NCBI RefSeq assembly: GCF_029813835.1 | Contig: NZ_JARVKV010000011.1 | Location: 1-64,000 of the forward strand | Direction of reading: 5' to 3' | Origin: Streptomyces sp. DH37 | Lineage (GTDB): Bacteria; Actinomycetota; Actinomycetes; Streptomycetales; Streptomycetaceae | Length of the DNA: 64,000 bases | Shown: positions 8,604 through 16,717 of the stretch, one piece after another | Position numbering within the stretch: the stretch's first letter is position 1 | How the letters are laid out: the number at the start of each line of letters is the position of its first letter | Position numbers and translations under genes: made by a program | The notes under the pieces: model-generated | The model's input: the letters and a program-made list of their open reading frames with translations, nothing else | The model's database searches: none | What the model was told of the DNA's origin: nothing

Positions 8604-8673
8604 GACCGCACCCTACCCCCCACTGCGTCAACTGTGGTTGACATCTCCTCCGCGTCATCCTAGGTTGACAGAC
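8604..8673. promoter_or_regulatory. Divergent promoter region with palindromic operator
   Basis: GTCAAC-TGTG-GTTGAC is a perfect inverted repeat at 8627-8642. Its right half contains TTGACA (8638-8643), which lies 17 bases before TAGGTT (8661-8666), a near-perfect plus-strand promoter whose start point would fall on the ATG at 8674. A third GTTGAC half-site overlaps the -10 (8664-8669). On the minus strand TAGGGT (8615-8610) could give a start at the VapB ATG. Binding to the palindrome would block the plus promoter, suggesting autorepression. Confidence 0.7.
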
Positions 8674-8898
8674 ATGGCCGGATCGGAGACAGGAGAAGCG
8701 GTCGACACCGCGCGGGCCGCCATGGACCGCGACCCCCGGGTGGGGCTGCGGGCGGTGGCCGCGCTGCGGCGGCTGGTGGAGCGCCTGGAGGCACTGCAGG
8801 TGGACAGCGCGCGCAGGCAGGGCTGGTCCTGGGAGGAGATCGGGGCCGCCCTCGGCGTGAGCAGGCAGGCCGTGCACAAGAAGCACTCGAGGAGGTAG
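8674..8898 (+). CDS. Small helix-turn-helix DNA-binding protein
   Basis: 74-residue protein. A long amphipathic helix (RAVAALRRLVERLEALQVDSAR) leads into a helix-turn-helix, WSWEEIGAALGVSRQAVHKK, of the kind seen in sigma-70 region 4 and related regulators. The frame is open further upstream, but those codons lie across the promoter; the ATG at 8674 coincides with the predicted transcription start, so translation is probably leaderless. It ends 6 bases before the Clp-N gene, with GAGGTAGACGGGG serving as that gene's ribosome binding site. It likely binds the GTCAAC/GTTGAC palindrome and controls both itself and the divergent VapB gene (inference). Confidence 0.75.
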   Translation: MAGSETGEAVDTARAAMDRDPRVGLRAVAALRRLVERLEALQVDSARRQGWSWEEIGAALGVSRQAVHKKHSRR

Positions 8899-8904
8899 AC
8901 GGGG

Positions 8905-9528
8905 ATGTTCGAGAGGTTCACCCGGCAGGCCCGCGCCACGGTGGTGGGGGCGCAGGAGGAGGCCCGCGCGCTCGGGCACGGCTGGATCGGCACCGAGCAC
9001 CTGCTGATCGCCGTGCTGAGGCGGCCGGACGAACCGGGCGCGGCGACGCTGGTGCGGCTGGGCGCCGACGCGGAGTCGGCGCGCGCGGCCGTGGAGCGGG
9101 CGGCCGGACGGGGCGGTGACGGGGTCGGCGAGGAGGACGCGGAGGCGCTGCGGGCGCTGGGCATCGACCTGGAGGAGGTGCGGCGCCGGGCGGAGGACGC
9201 CTTCGGGCCCGGCGCGCTGGACCGGGCCCCGCGGCCGCCGGACGAGCGGCGGGGGACGTGGGCGGTCCTGCCGTTCCGGCGGCGCGGCGCGGACCGCGGC
9301 CGGCGCGACCGGGGCCACATCCCGTTCACACCGCGCGCCAGGAAGGCGCTGGAGCTGTCGCTGCGCGAGTCGCTCGCGCTGAAGGACCGCCACATCGGCT
9401 GCGAGCACCTGGTGCTGGGCCTGCTGCGCTCCGACGACCGGCTCACCGGCGACCTGTTCGCACGGCTGGGCCTGGAGCCGGAGACCGTACGGGCCCGGGT
9501 CGTCGCCGACCTGCGCGGCGCGGCGTAG
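8905..9528 (+). CDS. Clp N-terminal domain protein without ATPase
   Basis: 207-residue protein with two Clp-N (ClpC/ClpA substrate- and adaptor-binding) repeats. One is at about 1-70 (FTRQARATVVGAQEEARALGHGWIGTEHLLIAVL). The other is at about 130-207 (FTPRARKALELSLRESLAL, then HIGCEHLVLGLL). They are separated by a charged linker rich in Arg, Glu and Pro. No Walker motifs follow, so it is not an unfoldase. Family knowledge: the Clp-N domain docks adaptors, arginine-phosphorylated clients and some antibiotics. A stand-alone double Clp-N could be a decoy or adaptor for ClpC1. It is co-transcribed with the upstream HTH gene. Confidence 0.8.
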   Translation: MFERFTRQARATVVGAQEEARALGHGWIGTEHLLIAVLRRPDEPGAATLVRLGADAESARAAVERAAGRGGDGVGEEDAEALRALGIDLEEVRRRAEDAFGPGALDRAPRPPDERRGTWAVLPFRRRGADRGRRDRGHIPFTPRARKALELSLRESLALKDRHIGCEHLVLGLLRSDDRLTGDLFARLGLEPETVRARVVADLRGAA

Positions 9529-9540
9529 GACCGTGGGACC

Positions 9541-9587
9541 CCGCCTGCGGGCGCAGCGCGCCGCCCGCGCGCTACGCCCGCAGGCGG
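9541..9587. terminator. Bidirectional terminator hairpin
   Basis: CCGCCTGCGGGCG (9541-9553) pairs with CGCCCGCAGGCGG (9575-9587); the loop contains a further short GCGCG/CGCGC pairing. The right arm overlaps the last codons of the leftward oxidoreductase gene. It separates two convergent genes. Confidence 0.65.
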
Positions 9588-10990
9588 CGCCAGACCGCCT
9601 TCGCCGCGTTGTGGCCGGGCATGCCGTGGACGCCCGGCCCCGGCCAGGTCGCCGACGAGCACAGGAAGACGGCCGGATGGGCGGTGGCGTACGGGACGCG
9701 GGCGAGCTTGGGGCGCAGCAGGGTCTGGAGCCCGGTGAAGGCGCCGCAGGCGATGTCGCCGCCGACGTAGTTGGCGTTGCGGGTGGCCAGCTCCGGCGGG
9801 CCCGCCGTGGCGCGGGCCAGCACCCGGTCGCGGAAACCGGGCGCGAAGCGCTCGATCTGCCGCTCGACCGCCTCGGTGGCGTCCCCGCTCCAGCCGCGCG
9901 GCACGTGGCCGTACGCCCAGAACACGTGCTTGCCCTCCGGCGCCCGGGAGGGGTCCACCAGGCTGGGCTGGGCGGTGATCAGGAACGGCGTCCGCGGCTG
10001 CTCGCCCTCGATGGAGGCGGCGCGCAGCGCGGCGGCCACCTCGGTGCTGGAGGGGCCGATGTGCACGGTCCCGGCCCGGCGGGCGGCCCCGGAGGTCCAC
10101 GGGACCGGCCCGTCCAGGGCGTAGTCGATCTTGAAGACGCCGGCCCCGTACCGGAAGCGCCGGTAGGCGTCGCCCAGTCCGGCGATCCGCGCCAGCGCGG
10201 TGGGCGAGGTGTCGAAGACGTACGCGCGGGCGGGCGGCAGCTCGTCCAGCCGCCTGACCTCCACCCCGGTGTGGATCTCGCCCCCCAGGTCGCGCAGGTA
10301 GGCGGCGAGCGCGTCGGAGAGGAACTGGGAGCCGCCGCGCGGCATCGGCCAGCCGACCTCGTGCGCGGCCAGCGCGAAGACCAGGGCGATGCCGCCGGTG
10401 GCGGGCGAGGTGGTCGGGCCGATGGCGTGGGCGGCCAGCCCGAACATCAGCGCCCGCGCCCTGTCGTCGCGGAAGCGGCGCGCCAGCCAGTCCACCGGCT
10501 GGAGCCCCAGCATCCCGAAGCGGGCCAGGGTGACCGGATCGCGGGGCAGCCCGTCCCAGGGCACCTTGAAGAAGTCGCCGACCAGGGACGCCCAGCGTCC
10601 GAGGAACGGCGCCACCAGACGGCGGTACGTCCCCGCGTCGCGCGGCCCGAACGAGGCGGCCGTCTCGGCCGGCGACCTGGCCAGCACCGCGGCCGTGCCG
10701 TCGGGGAAGGGGTGGGCCAGGGGCAGCTCGGGGTGGAGCCACTCCAGTCCGTACCGCTCCCGCAGGGGCATGGCGGAGAAGGCCGGCGAGCCGACGCCCA
10801 GCGGGTGGACGGCCGAGCACGGGTCGTGCCGGAAGCCGGGGAGGGTCAGCTCCTCGGTGCGCGCGCCTCCCCCGACCGTCCCCATCGCCTCGAACAGCTC
10901 CACGGAGAAACCCCGCCGGGCCAGTTCGACGGCGGCGGTCAGCCCGTTCGGACCGGCGCCCACCACGACCACGTCCCGCATCGACGCCAC
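9572..10990 (-). CDS. Phytoene desaturase-like FAD-dependent oxidoreductase
   Basis: 472-residue protein of the CrtI/amine-oxidase-like NAD(P)/FAD superfamily. It has the dinucleotide-binding motif [20 protein letters not shown] at the N-terminus, then [14 protein letters not shown] (the GG doublet motif) and a C-terminal ending [17 protein letters not shown] typical of the family. No crtB/crtE-like partners are nearby, so a carotenoid role is not supported; many homologues in actinomycetes are uncharacterised. The GTG start (10990) has GGGGAG upstream; an ATG three codons later is an alternative. It lies 34 bases after the phosphatase gene and probably shares its transcript. Confidence 0.8.
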   Translation of the reverse strand: MASMRDVVVVGAGPNGLTAAVELARRGFSVELFEAMGTVGGGARTEELTLPGFRHDPCSAVHPLGVGSPAFSAMPLRERYGLEWLHPELPLAHPFPDGTAAVLARSPAETAASFGPRDAGTYRRLVAPFLGRWASLVGDFFKVPWDGLPRDPVTLARFGMLGLQPVDWLARRFRDDRARALMFGLAAHAIGPTTSPATGGIALVFALAAHEVGWPMPRGGSQFLSDALAAYLRDLGGEIHTGVEVRRLDELPPARAYVFDTSPTALARIAGLGDAYRRFRYGAGVFKIDYALDGPVPWTSGAARRAGTVHIGPSSTEVAAALRAASIEGEQPRTPFLITAQPSLVDPSRAPEGKHVFWAYGHVPRGWSGDATEAVERQIERFAPGFRDRVLARATAGPPELATRNANYVGGDIACGAFTGLQTLLRPKLARVPYATAHPAVFLCSSATWPGPGVHGMPGHNAAKAVWRRLRA

Positions 10991-11024
10991 TTCGGCTCCC
11001 CTCGGCGTTGAGGTCTGTCCGGCT

Positions 11025-11834
11025 TCAGGCCAGCAGGGAGAGGATACGACGCACCGTCAGGGCGTCCCGGGCCGCGGTGAAGGGCAGGGCGTTGCCGCCC
11101 GCGAGGCGGAACGGTTCGCCCCGGAGCGTGGCGTGGCCGCCGCCCGCCTCGGCCACCAGCAGCAGACCGGCCGCGTGGTCCCAGGCGTTCTCCCAGGTGA
11201 AGGCCACCGCGTCCAGGGCGCCGCGGGCCACGTTCAGGTACTCCAGTCCCGCCGAGCCGCACGGCCGGGGCCTGACCCCGTCGGCGTACAGGCCCAGCAG
11301 GGAGCGCTTCTGCTCGTCGGTGGTGAAGTCCGGGTGCGAGTGGGCGACCTCCAGGGGCGCGTCCGGCGCGGGGGCGCCGGAGCGGATCGCCTCGCCGTTG
11401 AGGCGCGCCCCCTCGCCGCGCACGGCGACGGCCAGCTCCTCGCGGGCGGGCGCGTACGTCCAGGAGGCCAGCAGCTCGTCGCCGCGGGCGAGGGCCACCA
11501 GGGTGCAGAAGCCGGGATCGCCGTGGACGAACTGGCGCGTGCCGTCCACCGGGTCCACGATCCACACCGGCGCCTCGCCGCCCAGCGCCCGGTAGACCGC
11601 CGGGTTGTCGTGCACCGCCTCCTCGCCGACGACCACCGAACCGGGCAGCAGCGCGGTCAGGGCCCCGGTCAGGTGCTCCTCGGCCCGCCGGTCGGCGATG
11701 GTCACCAGGTCGTGGGGGCCGGTCTTCTCGGTCACCTCGTGCTCGGCCAGCTGCCGCCAGCGCGGCATGACCTCGGCGGCGGCGGCCTTGCGCACGGCCT
11801 CCTCGACACCCGTCAGCAGTTCGTCATCGATCAT
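11025..11834 (-). CDS. Inositol monophosphatase family phosphatase
   Basis: 269-residue Mg2+-dependent phosphatase (inositol monophosphatase, histidinol-phosphatase and 3',5'-bisphosphate nucleotidase superfamily). The metal-site motifs are all present: [18 protein letters not shown] and [10 protein letters not shown]. The substrate is not decidable: the family covers inositol-1-phosphate, fructose-1,6-bisphosphate, histidinol phosphate and PAP. The ATG at 11834 has GGAG four bases upstream and was chosen over an ATG seven codons earlier. It sits between gamma-glutamyltransferase and the CrtI-like gene in one direction, perhaps an operon. Confidence 0.85.
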   Translation of the reverse strand: MIDDELLTGVEEAVRKAAAAEVMPRWRQLAEHEVTEKTGPHDLVTIADRRAEEHLTGALTALLPGSVVVGEEAVHDNPAVYRALGGEAPVWIVDPVDGTRQFVHGDPGFCTLVALARGDELLASWTYAPAREELAVAVRGEGARLNGEAIRSGAPAPDAPLEVAHSHPDFTTDEQKRSLLGLYADGVRPRPCGSAGLEYLNVARGALDAVAFTWENAWDHAAGLLLVAEAGGGHATLRGEPFRLAGGNALPFTAARDALTVRRILSLLA

Positions 11835-11927
11835 CACTCCATGGAAACACGGCACCGGGCGTTCCCGCCGGACGGCGGGTGGCCGCGGGGTGAACGGAGT
11901 GCCTCGTCCGGCTCCGGCCGGCGGCCG

Positions 11928-13733
11928 TCAGCGGCCCACGGCGTAGCCCTGCATCCCGCGCGGGTTGGCCGCCGCCGACAGCACGCCCGTCTCCGGGTCG
12001 CGGGCGACCGCGCACAGCCGCCCCTCCGTCCAGGGGCCGCCGACGGTCACCAGGTGCCCGCGCCGCCGCAGCTCGCCGATGACCTCCTCGCCGATGCGGG
12101 ACTCGACGGTGACGGCGCCCGGCCGCATGGCGCGCGGCCAGAACGAGCCGGGGAAGCCCTCGTGGTGCCAGTTGGGGGCGTCGATCGCGCCCTGGAGGTC
12201 CGGTCCGCCGCGCACCGGCTCCCGCAGGGCGACGGCCAGGAGGAAGTGGGCCTGCCACTGGTCCTGCTGGTCGCCGCCGGGCGTGCCGAACGCCAGCACC
12301 GGCTCACCGCCGCGCAGGGCCAGCGAGGGAGTGAGGGTGGTGCGCGGGCGGCGGCCGGGGGTGAGGGTGTTCGGCAGGCCCGGCTCCAGCCAGGCCATCT
12401 GCAGCCGGGTGCCGAGCGGGAAGCCGAGGGAGGGGATCACGGGACTGGACTGGAGCCAGCCGCCGCTGGGCGTGGCGCTGACCATGTTGCCCCAGCGGTC
12501 CACGACGTCCAGGTGGCAGGTGTCGCCGGAGGTCGCGCCGTCGCGGGCCACGGTGGGCTCGCCGGTGCCCGCGGCCGGGCCCCCGGCCCGCGCGGCGGCG
12601 CCGGCGGCGTGGGCGGCGAGCCGGGGGACGCGTCCGCCGGGGCTGCCGGGGCGCAGCTCGTGGGAGGCCTCCTCGCCGATGAGGGCCCGGCGCCGCGCGG
12701 TGTAGGCCGCGCCGAGCAGGTCCTCCAGCGGTACGGTCCCGGCGCCCTCCGCGTCGCCGTACCAGGCCTCGCGGTCGGCGAAGGCGAGCTTGCTCGCCTC
12801 GATCAGGGTGTGGACGTACTCCCCCGTGCCGTACGCCGGGCCGTCCTCGGGCAGGCCCTCCAGCAGGGCGAGCTGCTGGAGCAGCACCGGGCCCTGCGAC
12901 CAGGGGCCCGCCTTGCAGACCGTCCAGCCGTGCCAGTCGTAGGTGACGGGCTCCTCGTAGCCCGCCGACCAGGAGGCGATGTCGTCGCCGGTGAGGGTGC
13001 CGGCGTGGCGCTCTCCGCTGGTGTCCATGGCGGGGCGGGCGGCGAAGTCGGCGAGCGCCTCGGCTATGAAGCCCTCGCGCCACACCTTCCGGGCGGCCTC
13101 GATGCGCCCCTCGCGGCCGGACCCGGCCGCCCGCGCCTCGTCGAGCAGCCGCCGCCAGGTGGCGGCGAGGACGGGGTTGCGCAGCAGGGCGCCGGGCGCC
13201 GGGGAGCGTCCGCCGGGCAGGTACAGCTCGGCGGAGGTCGTCCACTCGGTCTCGAACAGCCCGCGCACCCGCTCCACCGTCGCCCCGACCTGCGGGACGG
13301 CCGGGTGGCCGCGCTCGGCGTAGCCGATGGCGTACCCCAGGACGTCGGCGAGCTCCCGGGTCCCGTGGTCGCGCAGCAGCGTCGCCCAGGCGTCGAACGC
13401 GCCCGGGACGGCGGCGGCCAGCGGGCCGGTGCCGGGGACCAGGTCCAGTCCGAGGGAGGTGTAGTGCTCCACGGTCGCGCCCCGCGGCGCGGGCCCCTGC
13501 CCGCACAGCACCCGCACCGGGCCCCCGGCGGGCGCCAGGATGACCGGCACCTCCCCGGCGGGCCCGTTGAGGTGCGGCTCGACGACCTGGAGGACGAAGC
13601 CCGCCGCGACGGCCGCGTCGAAGGCGTTGCCGCCGTCCTCCAGGACCGCCATCGCGGAGGCGGAGGCCAGCCAGTGGGTGCTGGAGACCATTCCGAAGGT
13701 GCCCTGGAGGGTCGGGCGGGTGGTGAACGTCAT
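11928..13733 (-). CDS. ggt: Gamma-glutamyltransferase family protein
   Basis: 601-residue Ntn-hydrolase of the gamma-glutamyltransferase family, which cleaves gamma-glutamyl bonds in glutathione-like substrates. The proenzyme layout is visible: an N-terminal large subunit with GMVSSTHWLASASAMAVLEDGGNAFDAAVAA, then the autoprocessing Thr in SGDTCHLDVVDRWGNMVSAT near 380, and a small subunit with FGTPGGDQQDQWQAHFLLA. There is no obvious signal peptide, so it is likely cytoplasmic, as in several actinomycete homologues. The frame is open for 85 codons upstream, but these translate a tandem DNA repeat. The ATG at 13733 with GGGAG upstream is the real start. An Ala/Gly/Pro-rich insertion precedes the catalytic Thr. 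Confidence 0.88.
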   Translation of the reverse strand: MTFTTRPTLQGTFGMVSSTHWLASASAMAVLEDGGNAFDAAVAAGFVLQVVEPHLNGPAGEVPVILAPAGGPVRVLCGQGPAPRGATVEHYTSLGLDLVPGTGPLAAAVPGAFDAWATLLRDHGTRELADVLGYAIGYAERGHPAVPQVGATVERVRGLFETEWTTSAELYLPGGRSPAPGALLRNPVLAATWRRLLDEARAAGSGREGRIEAARKVWREGFIAEALADFAARPAMDTSGERHAGTLTGDDIASWSAGYEEPVTYDWHGWTVCKAGPWSQGPVLLQQLALLEGLPEDGPAYGTGEYVHTLIEASKLAFADREAWYGDAEGAGTVPLEDLLGAAYTARRRALIGEEASHELRPGSPGGRVPRLAAHAAGAAARAGGPAAGTGEPTVARDGATSGDTCHLDVVDRWGNMVSATPSGGWLQSSPVIPSLGFPLGTRLQMAWLEPGLPNTLTPGRRPRTTLTPSLALRGGEPVLAFGTPGGDQQDQWQAHFLLAVALREPVRGGPDLQGAIDAPNWHHEGFPGSFWPRAMRPGAVTVESRIGEEVIGELRRRGHLVTVGGPWTEGRLCAVARDPETGVLSAAANPRGMQGYAVGR

Positions 13734-13850
13734 CGGCTCGGCTCCCGGTGGGGTCTCGGCGTGTGCGGTACGTGCGCGCGTACGGTACGTGCCGCACGGC
13801 GCGCGGGGCACGTCCGGGCGCGGTGCGCCGGCGCGCGGGGACGCGGACGT

Positions 13851-13942
13851 GCGGAAACTCAGGGACGCAGGAACCCGGAAACCCGGAACCCTGGAAACGC
13901 GGAAACGCGGAAACGCGGAAACCGGGAAACCCGGAAACGCGG
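13851..13942. repeat. Tandem degenerate GGAAACGC octamer array
   Basis: About nine to ten copies of an 8-base unit (GGAAACGC, with GGAAACCC and GGAACCC variants) lie between the divergent gamma-glutamyltransferase and Sir2 genes. It contains runs of AAA that stand out in this G+C-rich DNA. On the minus strand all frames through it are open, which inflates apparent coding length upstream of ggt. The array ends about 23 bases before the predicted sir2 -10. Confidence 0.75.
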
Positions 13943-13965
13943 TCGAGGTCCCGGGCCCGGCTGCG

Positions 13966-13971
13966 TAGGCT
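13966..13971 (+). promoter_or_regulatory. Predicted -10 element of sir2 (leaderless)
   Basis: TAGGCT lies 7 bases before the ATG at 13979, so transcription should start at or next to the start codon. The -35 region (TCGAGG, 13943-13948) is weak and abuts the octamer array. Confidence 0.5.
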
Positions 13972-13978
13972 CGGCGGC

Positions 13979-14743
13979 ATGAGCACACGGGGCGCGGACG
14001 GGACGGGCGGGAAGCCGCTGGTGGCCATCCTCAGCGGCGCGGGGATCTCCACCGACTCCGGGATCCCCGACTACCGCGGGCCCGACGGGGTGTGGCGCAG
14101 GGATCCCGAGGCCGAGAAGCTCGTCACCTACGAGTACTACATGGCCGACCCCGAGATCCGCCGCCGCTCCTGGCGGATGCGGCTGGACGGCCCGGTGCTG
14201 CGGGCCAGGCCCAACGCCGCGCACGAGGCCGTGGTGCGGCTGGAGCGGTCCGGCGTGCCGGTGCGGGTGATCACCCAGAACGTGGACGGGCTGCACCAGA
14301 TGGCCGGGATGCCCGGCCGCAAGGTGCTGGAGCTGCACGGCACCGCGCGGGCCGTGGTGTGCACCGGGTGCCGGGCGCGCTCGGGGATGGAGCGGGTGCT
14401 GGAACGGGTGCGGGCCGGGGTCGCGGACCCCGAGTGCGACAGGTGCGGCGGCGTCCTGAAGTCGGCCACCGTGATGTTCGGCGAGGCGCTGGACCCGCAG
14501 GTGCTGGGCGAGGCGGTGTCCATCGCCCGGGCGTGCGAGGTCTTCGTCGCGGTCGGCACCAGCCTGCAGGTGCAGCCCGCCGCCTCGCTGGCCGGGATCG
14601 CGGCCGAGCACGGCGCGCGGCTGGTGATCGTCAACGCCGAGCCCACGCCGTACGACCCGCTGGCCGACCGGGTGGTGCGCGAGCCGATCGGGCGGGCGCT
14701 GCCGGCGCTGCTGGAGGAGCTGGCGGCGGGCAGGCGGCCCTGA
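13979..14743 (+). CDS. Sir2 family NAD-dependent protein deacylase (sirtuin)
   Basis: 254-residue sirtuin that removes acyl groups from lysine using NAD+. All core motifs are present: AILSGAGISTDSGIPDYRG (NAD binding), TQNVDGLHQMAG with the catalytic His in LELHGTARAV, two CxxC pairs for structural zinc (CTGC and CDRC) and VGTSLQVQPAA. The GxxDYRGPDGVW loop (Tyr-Arg) resembles bacterial CobB/SrtN-type enzymes. The frame extends upstream through repeats, but the ATG at 13979 has a -10 hexamer at leaderless distance. It is divergent from gamma-glutamyltransferase and convergent with the GH15 gene. Confidence 0.92.
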   Translation: MSTRGADGTGGKPLVAILSGAGISTDSGIPDYRGPDGVWRRDPEAEKLVTYEYYMADPEIRRRSWRMRLDGPVLRARPNAAHEAVVRLERSGVPVRVITQNVDGLHQMAGMPGRKVLELHGTARAVVCTGCRARSGMERVLERVRAGVADPECDRCGGVLKSATVMFGEALDPQVLGEAVSIARACEVFVAVGTSLQVQPAASLAGIAAEHGARLVIVNAEPTPYDPLADRVVREPIGRALPALLEELAAGRRP

Positions 14744-14781
14744 CGGCCCGGCCGGGGCCGCCGGATCCGCCGAGGGCCGCC
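14733..14781. terminator. Possible bidirectional terminator
   Basis: GGCGGCCCT (14733-14741) and AGGGCCGCC (14773-14781) can pair around the sir2 stop and the end of the convergent GH15 gene. The loop is long, with further GC pairing inside. Confidence 0.4.
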
Positions 14782-14788
14782 GGGAGCG

Positions 14789-16717
14789 TCAGGCCGGCCC
14801 CCGCGCGCCGCGCGTGGCCCAGGCGTGCAGGGACTCCTCGTGGCCGGCCTCGTCCAGGTTCATCGCCGCCTCGATGAGCGCGAGGTGGGTGAAGGCCTGC
14901 GGGTAGTTCCCGAGCATGGCGCCGTCGGCGGACTGCTCCTCGGCGAACAGCCCGAAGTGCCCCGCGCGGGCGCACAGCGCCTCGAAGCGCTCCCGCGCCT
15001 CGTCCAGCCGCCCGGCCAGGACGAGCGCCGAGACCATGTCGAAGGAGCACAGCAGGAAGCCTCCCTCGGGGCCCTCCAGGCCGTCCGCGGTGGCCCGCGG
15101 GTCGTAGCGGTGGATCAGCGGACCCTCCCCGAGCCCCGCCGCGATCGCGTCGAGCGTGGACAGCACCCGGGGGTCGCGGCCGTCGAGGAACCCCAGCAGC
15201 GGGATCCGCAGCAGGGAGGCGTCCAGGTTCCGGGAGCCGTAGGACTGGACGAACGCGCCGACGGTGTCGTCGTAGCCGTGGGTCAGGATGCTCTCGCGCA
15301 GCTCGTCGCGCTGCGCGCGCCACCTCTCCAGCGGCTGCCCCGGGTCGCCGGTCAGTTCGGCCAGGCGGATGCCACGGTCCAGGCAGACCCACAGGTAGAG
15401 CTTGGAACTGGTCCAGTGCCGTGGTCCGTCGCGGATCTCCCAGATGCCGTGGTCCGGTTCCCGCCACAGCCGGCACGCGGTCTCCACCACCCCGTAGACG
15501 GTGGCGCGCTCGCTCCCGTCCAGCCCGGCGCCGGCCCCGCCGCCCCCGGAGCCGACGGCGACCTGCTGGAAGACGAGGACCGCGTCGAGGACCTGGCCGT
15601 AGACGTCCAGCTGCGTCTGCGCGTGGGCGGCGTTGCCCACGCGCACCGGGCGGGAGCCCCGGTAGCCCTCCAGGTGGTCCAGCGTCCGCTCGGTGCTCTC
15701 CGTCCGCCCGTCGATGTCCAGCATGGGCGTGAGCACGCCGCGCGAGGCGGTGCAGTGCCGCAGCAGGCCGCGCAGGTACGCCCCGGCCTCCGCCCGGTGA
15801 CCCAGCCGCATCAGGACCAGGACCACCAGGGCGGCGTCCCGGTGCCACACGTAGCGGTAGTCCCAGTTGCGCTCCCCGCCCGGCCACTCCGGGAGGGAGG
15901 TGGTGGGCGCGGCGACGAGGGCGGCGGTGTCGCTGGACATCAGGGCGCGCAGCACCACGGCGCTGCGCCGTACGTGGTCCGCGCCGTAGCCGTTGTACAG
16001 GACCGGCGCGGACCAGGCGTGCCAGGCGTCCCGCGTCTCCCGGAGCAGCCGGCGGGCCCGCCCGGTGTCCAGCCGGCCGCGCCACCGCCCGTCGTACCCG
16101 AGGACCACCGCCAGGGTCTCCCCGGCGCCGAGTTCGGCGGTGATCTCCGCGTCGCCGTCCGCGGTGGTCCGGGGCCGCGGGTCCTCGCCGGGGAGGGCGC
16201 CGGAGCCCGCGGCGGCGAGCCACAGCCCGGCGCCCTCCTCGGCGAGGGCGCCGGTGTCCGGGTCGCCGGTCCACCGGGCGGCGCGGCGCGCGTAGTCGGG
16301 CCTGGCCCGCAGCCGGTGCCGTACCTCCACCCGGCCGCGCTCGCACCGCAGGAGCCGGACGAGGAGGCCGGTGGGCACCGGGCCGCGGTGCTCCTCCCCG
16401 CCGGGCGGGCGGACCGCCAGGAAGTCGTGGCCCACCGCCGTCCCCGAGGGGGACTCCCAGCGGGTCTCCAGTACCGGCGCCGTGCCGTCGTAGCGCCGCC
16501 CGGACGGTCCCGCGTCCGCCACCCGCAGCTCCCAGGCCCCGCCCGCCGCGCGGTCCAGCAGCCGTGCGAAGACGCTGGCGGAGTCCACCCGCGGGGCGCA
16601 CAGCCACTCCACGGCGGCGTCCGGCCCGACCAGGGCGGCGGTGCGGCAGTCGGAGAGGAAGGCGTACTCGCCGATCGGCGGGTAGGCGCCCGTCCCGGCC
16701 CCGTCCCGCCCCGTCAC
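14789..16717 (-). CDS. Glycoside hydrolase family 15 protein (glucoamylase/trehalase-like)
   Basis: 642-residue GH15 enzyme. The N-terminal beta domain opens with YPPIGEYAFLSDCRTAALVG, characteristic of bacterial GH15 trehalases and glucoamylases. The (alpha/alpha)6 domain carries GERNWDYRYVWHRDAAL near 380 and the catalytic-base region FAEEQSADGAMLGNYPQAFTH near 600. No signal peptide is seen, so it should be intracellular; cytoplasmic actinomycete homologues include a trehalase. The GTG start (16717) overlaps the stop of the upstream oxidoreductase as GTGA, so the two are translationally coupled. Confidence 0.87.
   Translation of the reverse strand: MTGRDGAGTGAYPPIGEYAFLSDCRTAALVGPDAAVEWLCAPRVDSASVFARLLDRAAGGAWELRVADAGPSGRRYDGTAPVLETRWESPSGTAVGHDFLAVRPPGGEEHRGPVPTGLLVRLLRCERGRVEVRHRLRARPDYARRAARWTGDPDTGALAEEGAGLWLAAAGSGALPGEDPRPRTTADGDAEITAELGAGETLAVVLGYDGRWRGRLDTGRARRLLRETRDAWHAWSAPVLYNGYGADHVRRSAVVLRALMSSDTAALVAAPTTSLPEWPGGERNWDYRYVWHRDAALVVLVLMRLGHRAEAGAYLRGLLRHCTASRGVLTPMLDIDGRTESTERTLDHLEGYRGSRPVRVGNAAHAQTQLDVYGQVLDAVLVFQQVAVGSGGGGAGAGLDGSERATVYGVVETACRLWREPDHGIWEIRDGPRHWTSSKLYLWVCLDRGIRLAELTGDPGQPLERWRAQRDELRESILTHGYDDTVGAFVQSYGSRNLDASLLRIPLLGFLDGRDPRVLSTLDAIAAGLGEGPLIHRYDPRATADGLEGPEGGFLLCSFDMVSALVLAGRLDEARERFEALCARAGHFGLFAEEQSADGAMLGNYPQAFTHLALIEAAMNLDEAGHEESLHAWATRGARGPA

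Noticed and set aside
9572-10990. Carotenoid biosynthesis locus
   Set aside because: The CrtI-like protein stands alone without crtE, crtB or crtY homologues in the window.
13859-13967. The octamer array as a possible CRISPR array
   Set aside because: Unit is 8 bases with no spacers of constant length and no cas genes; it is a simple tandem repeat.
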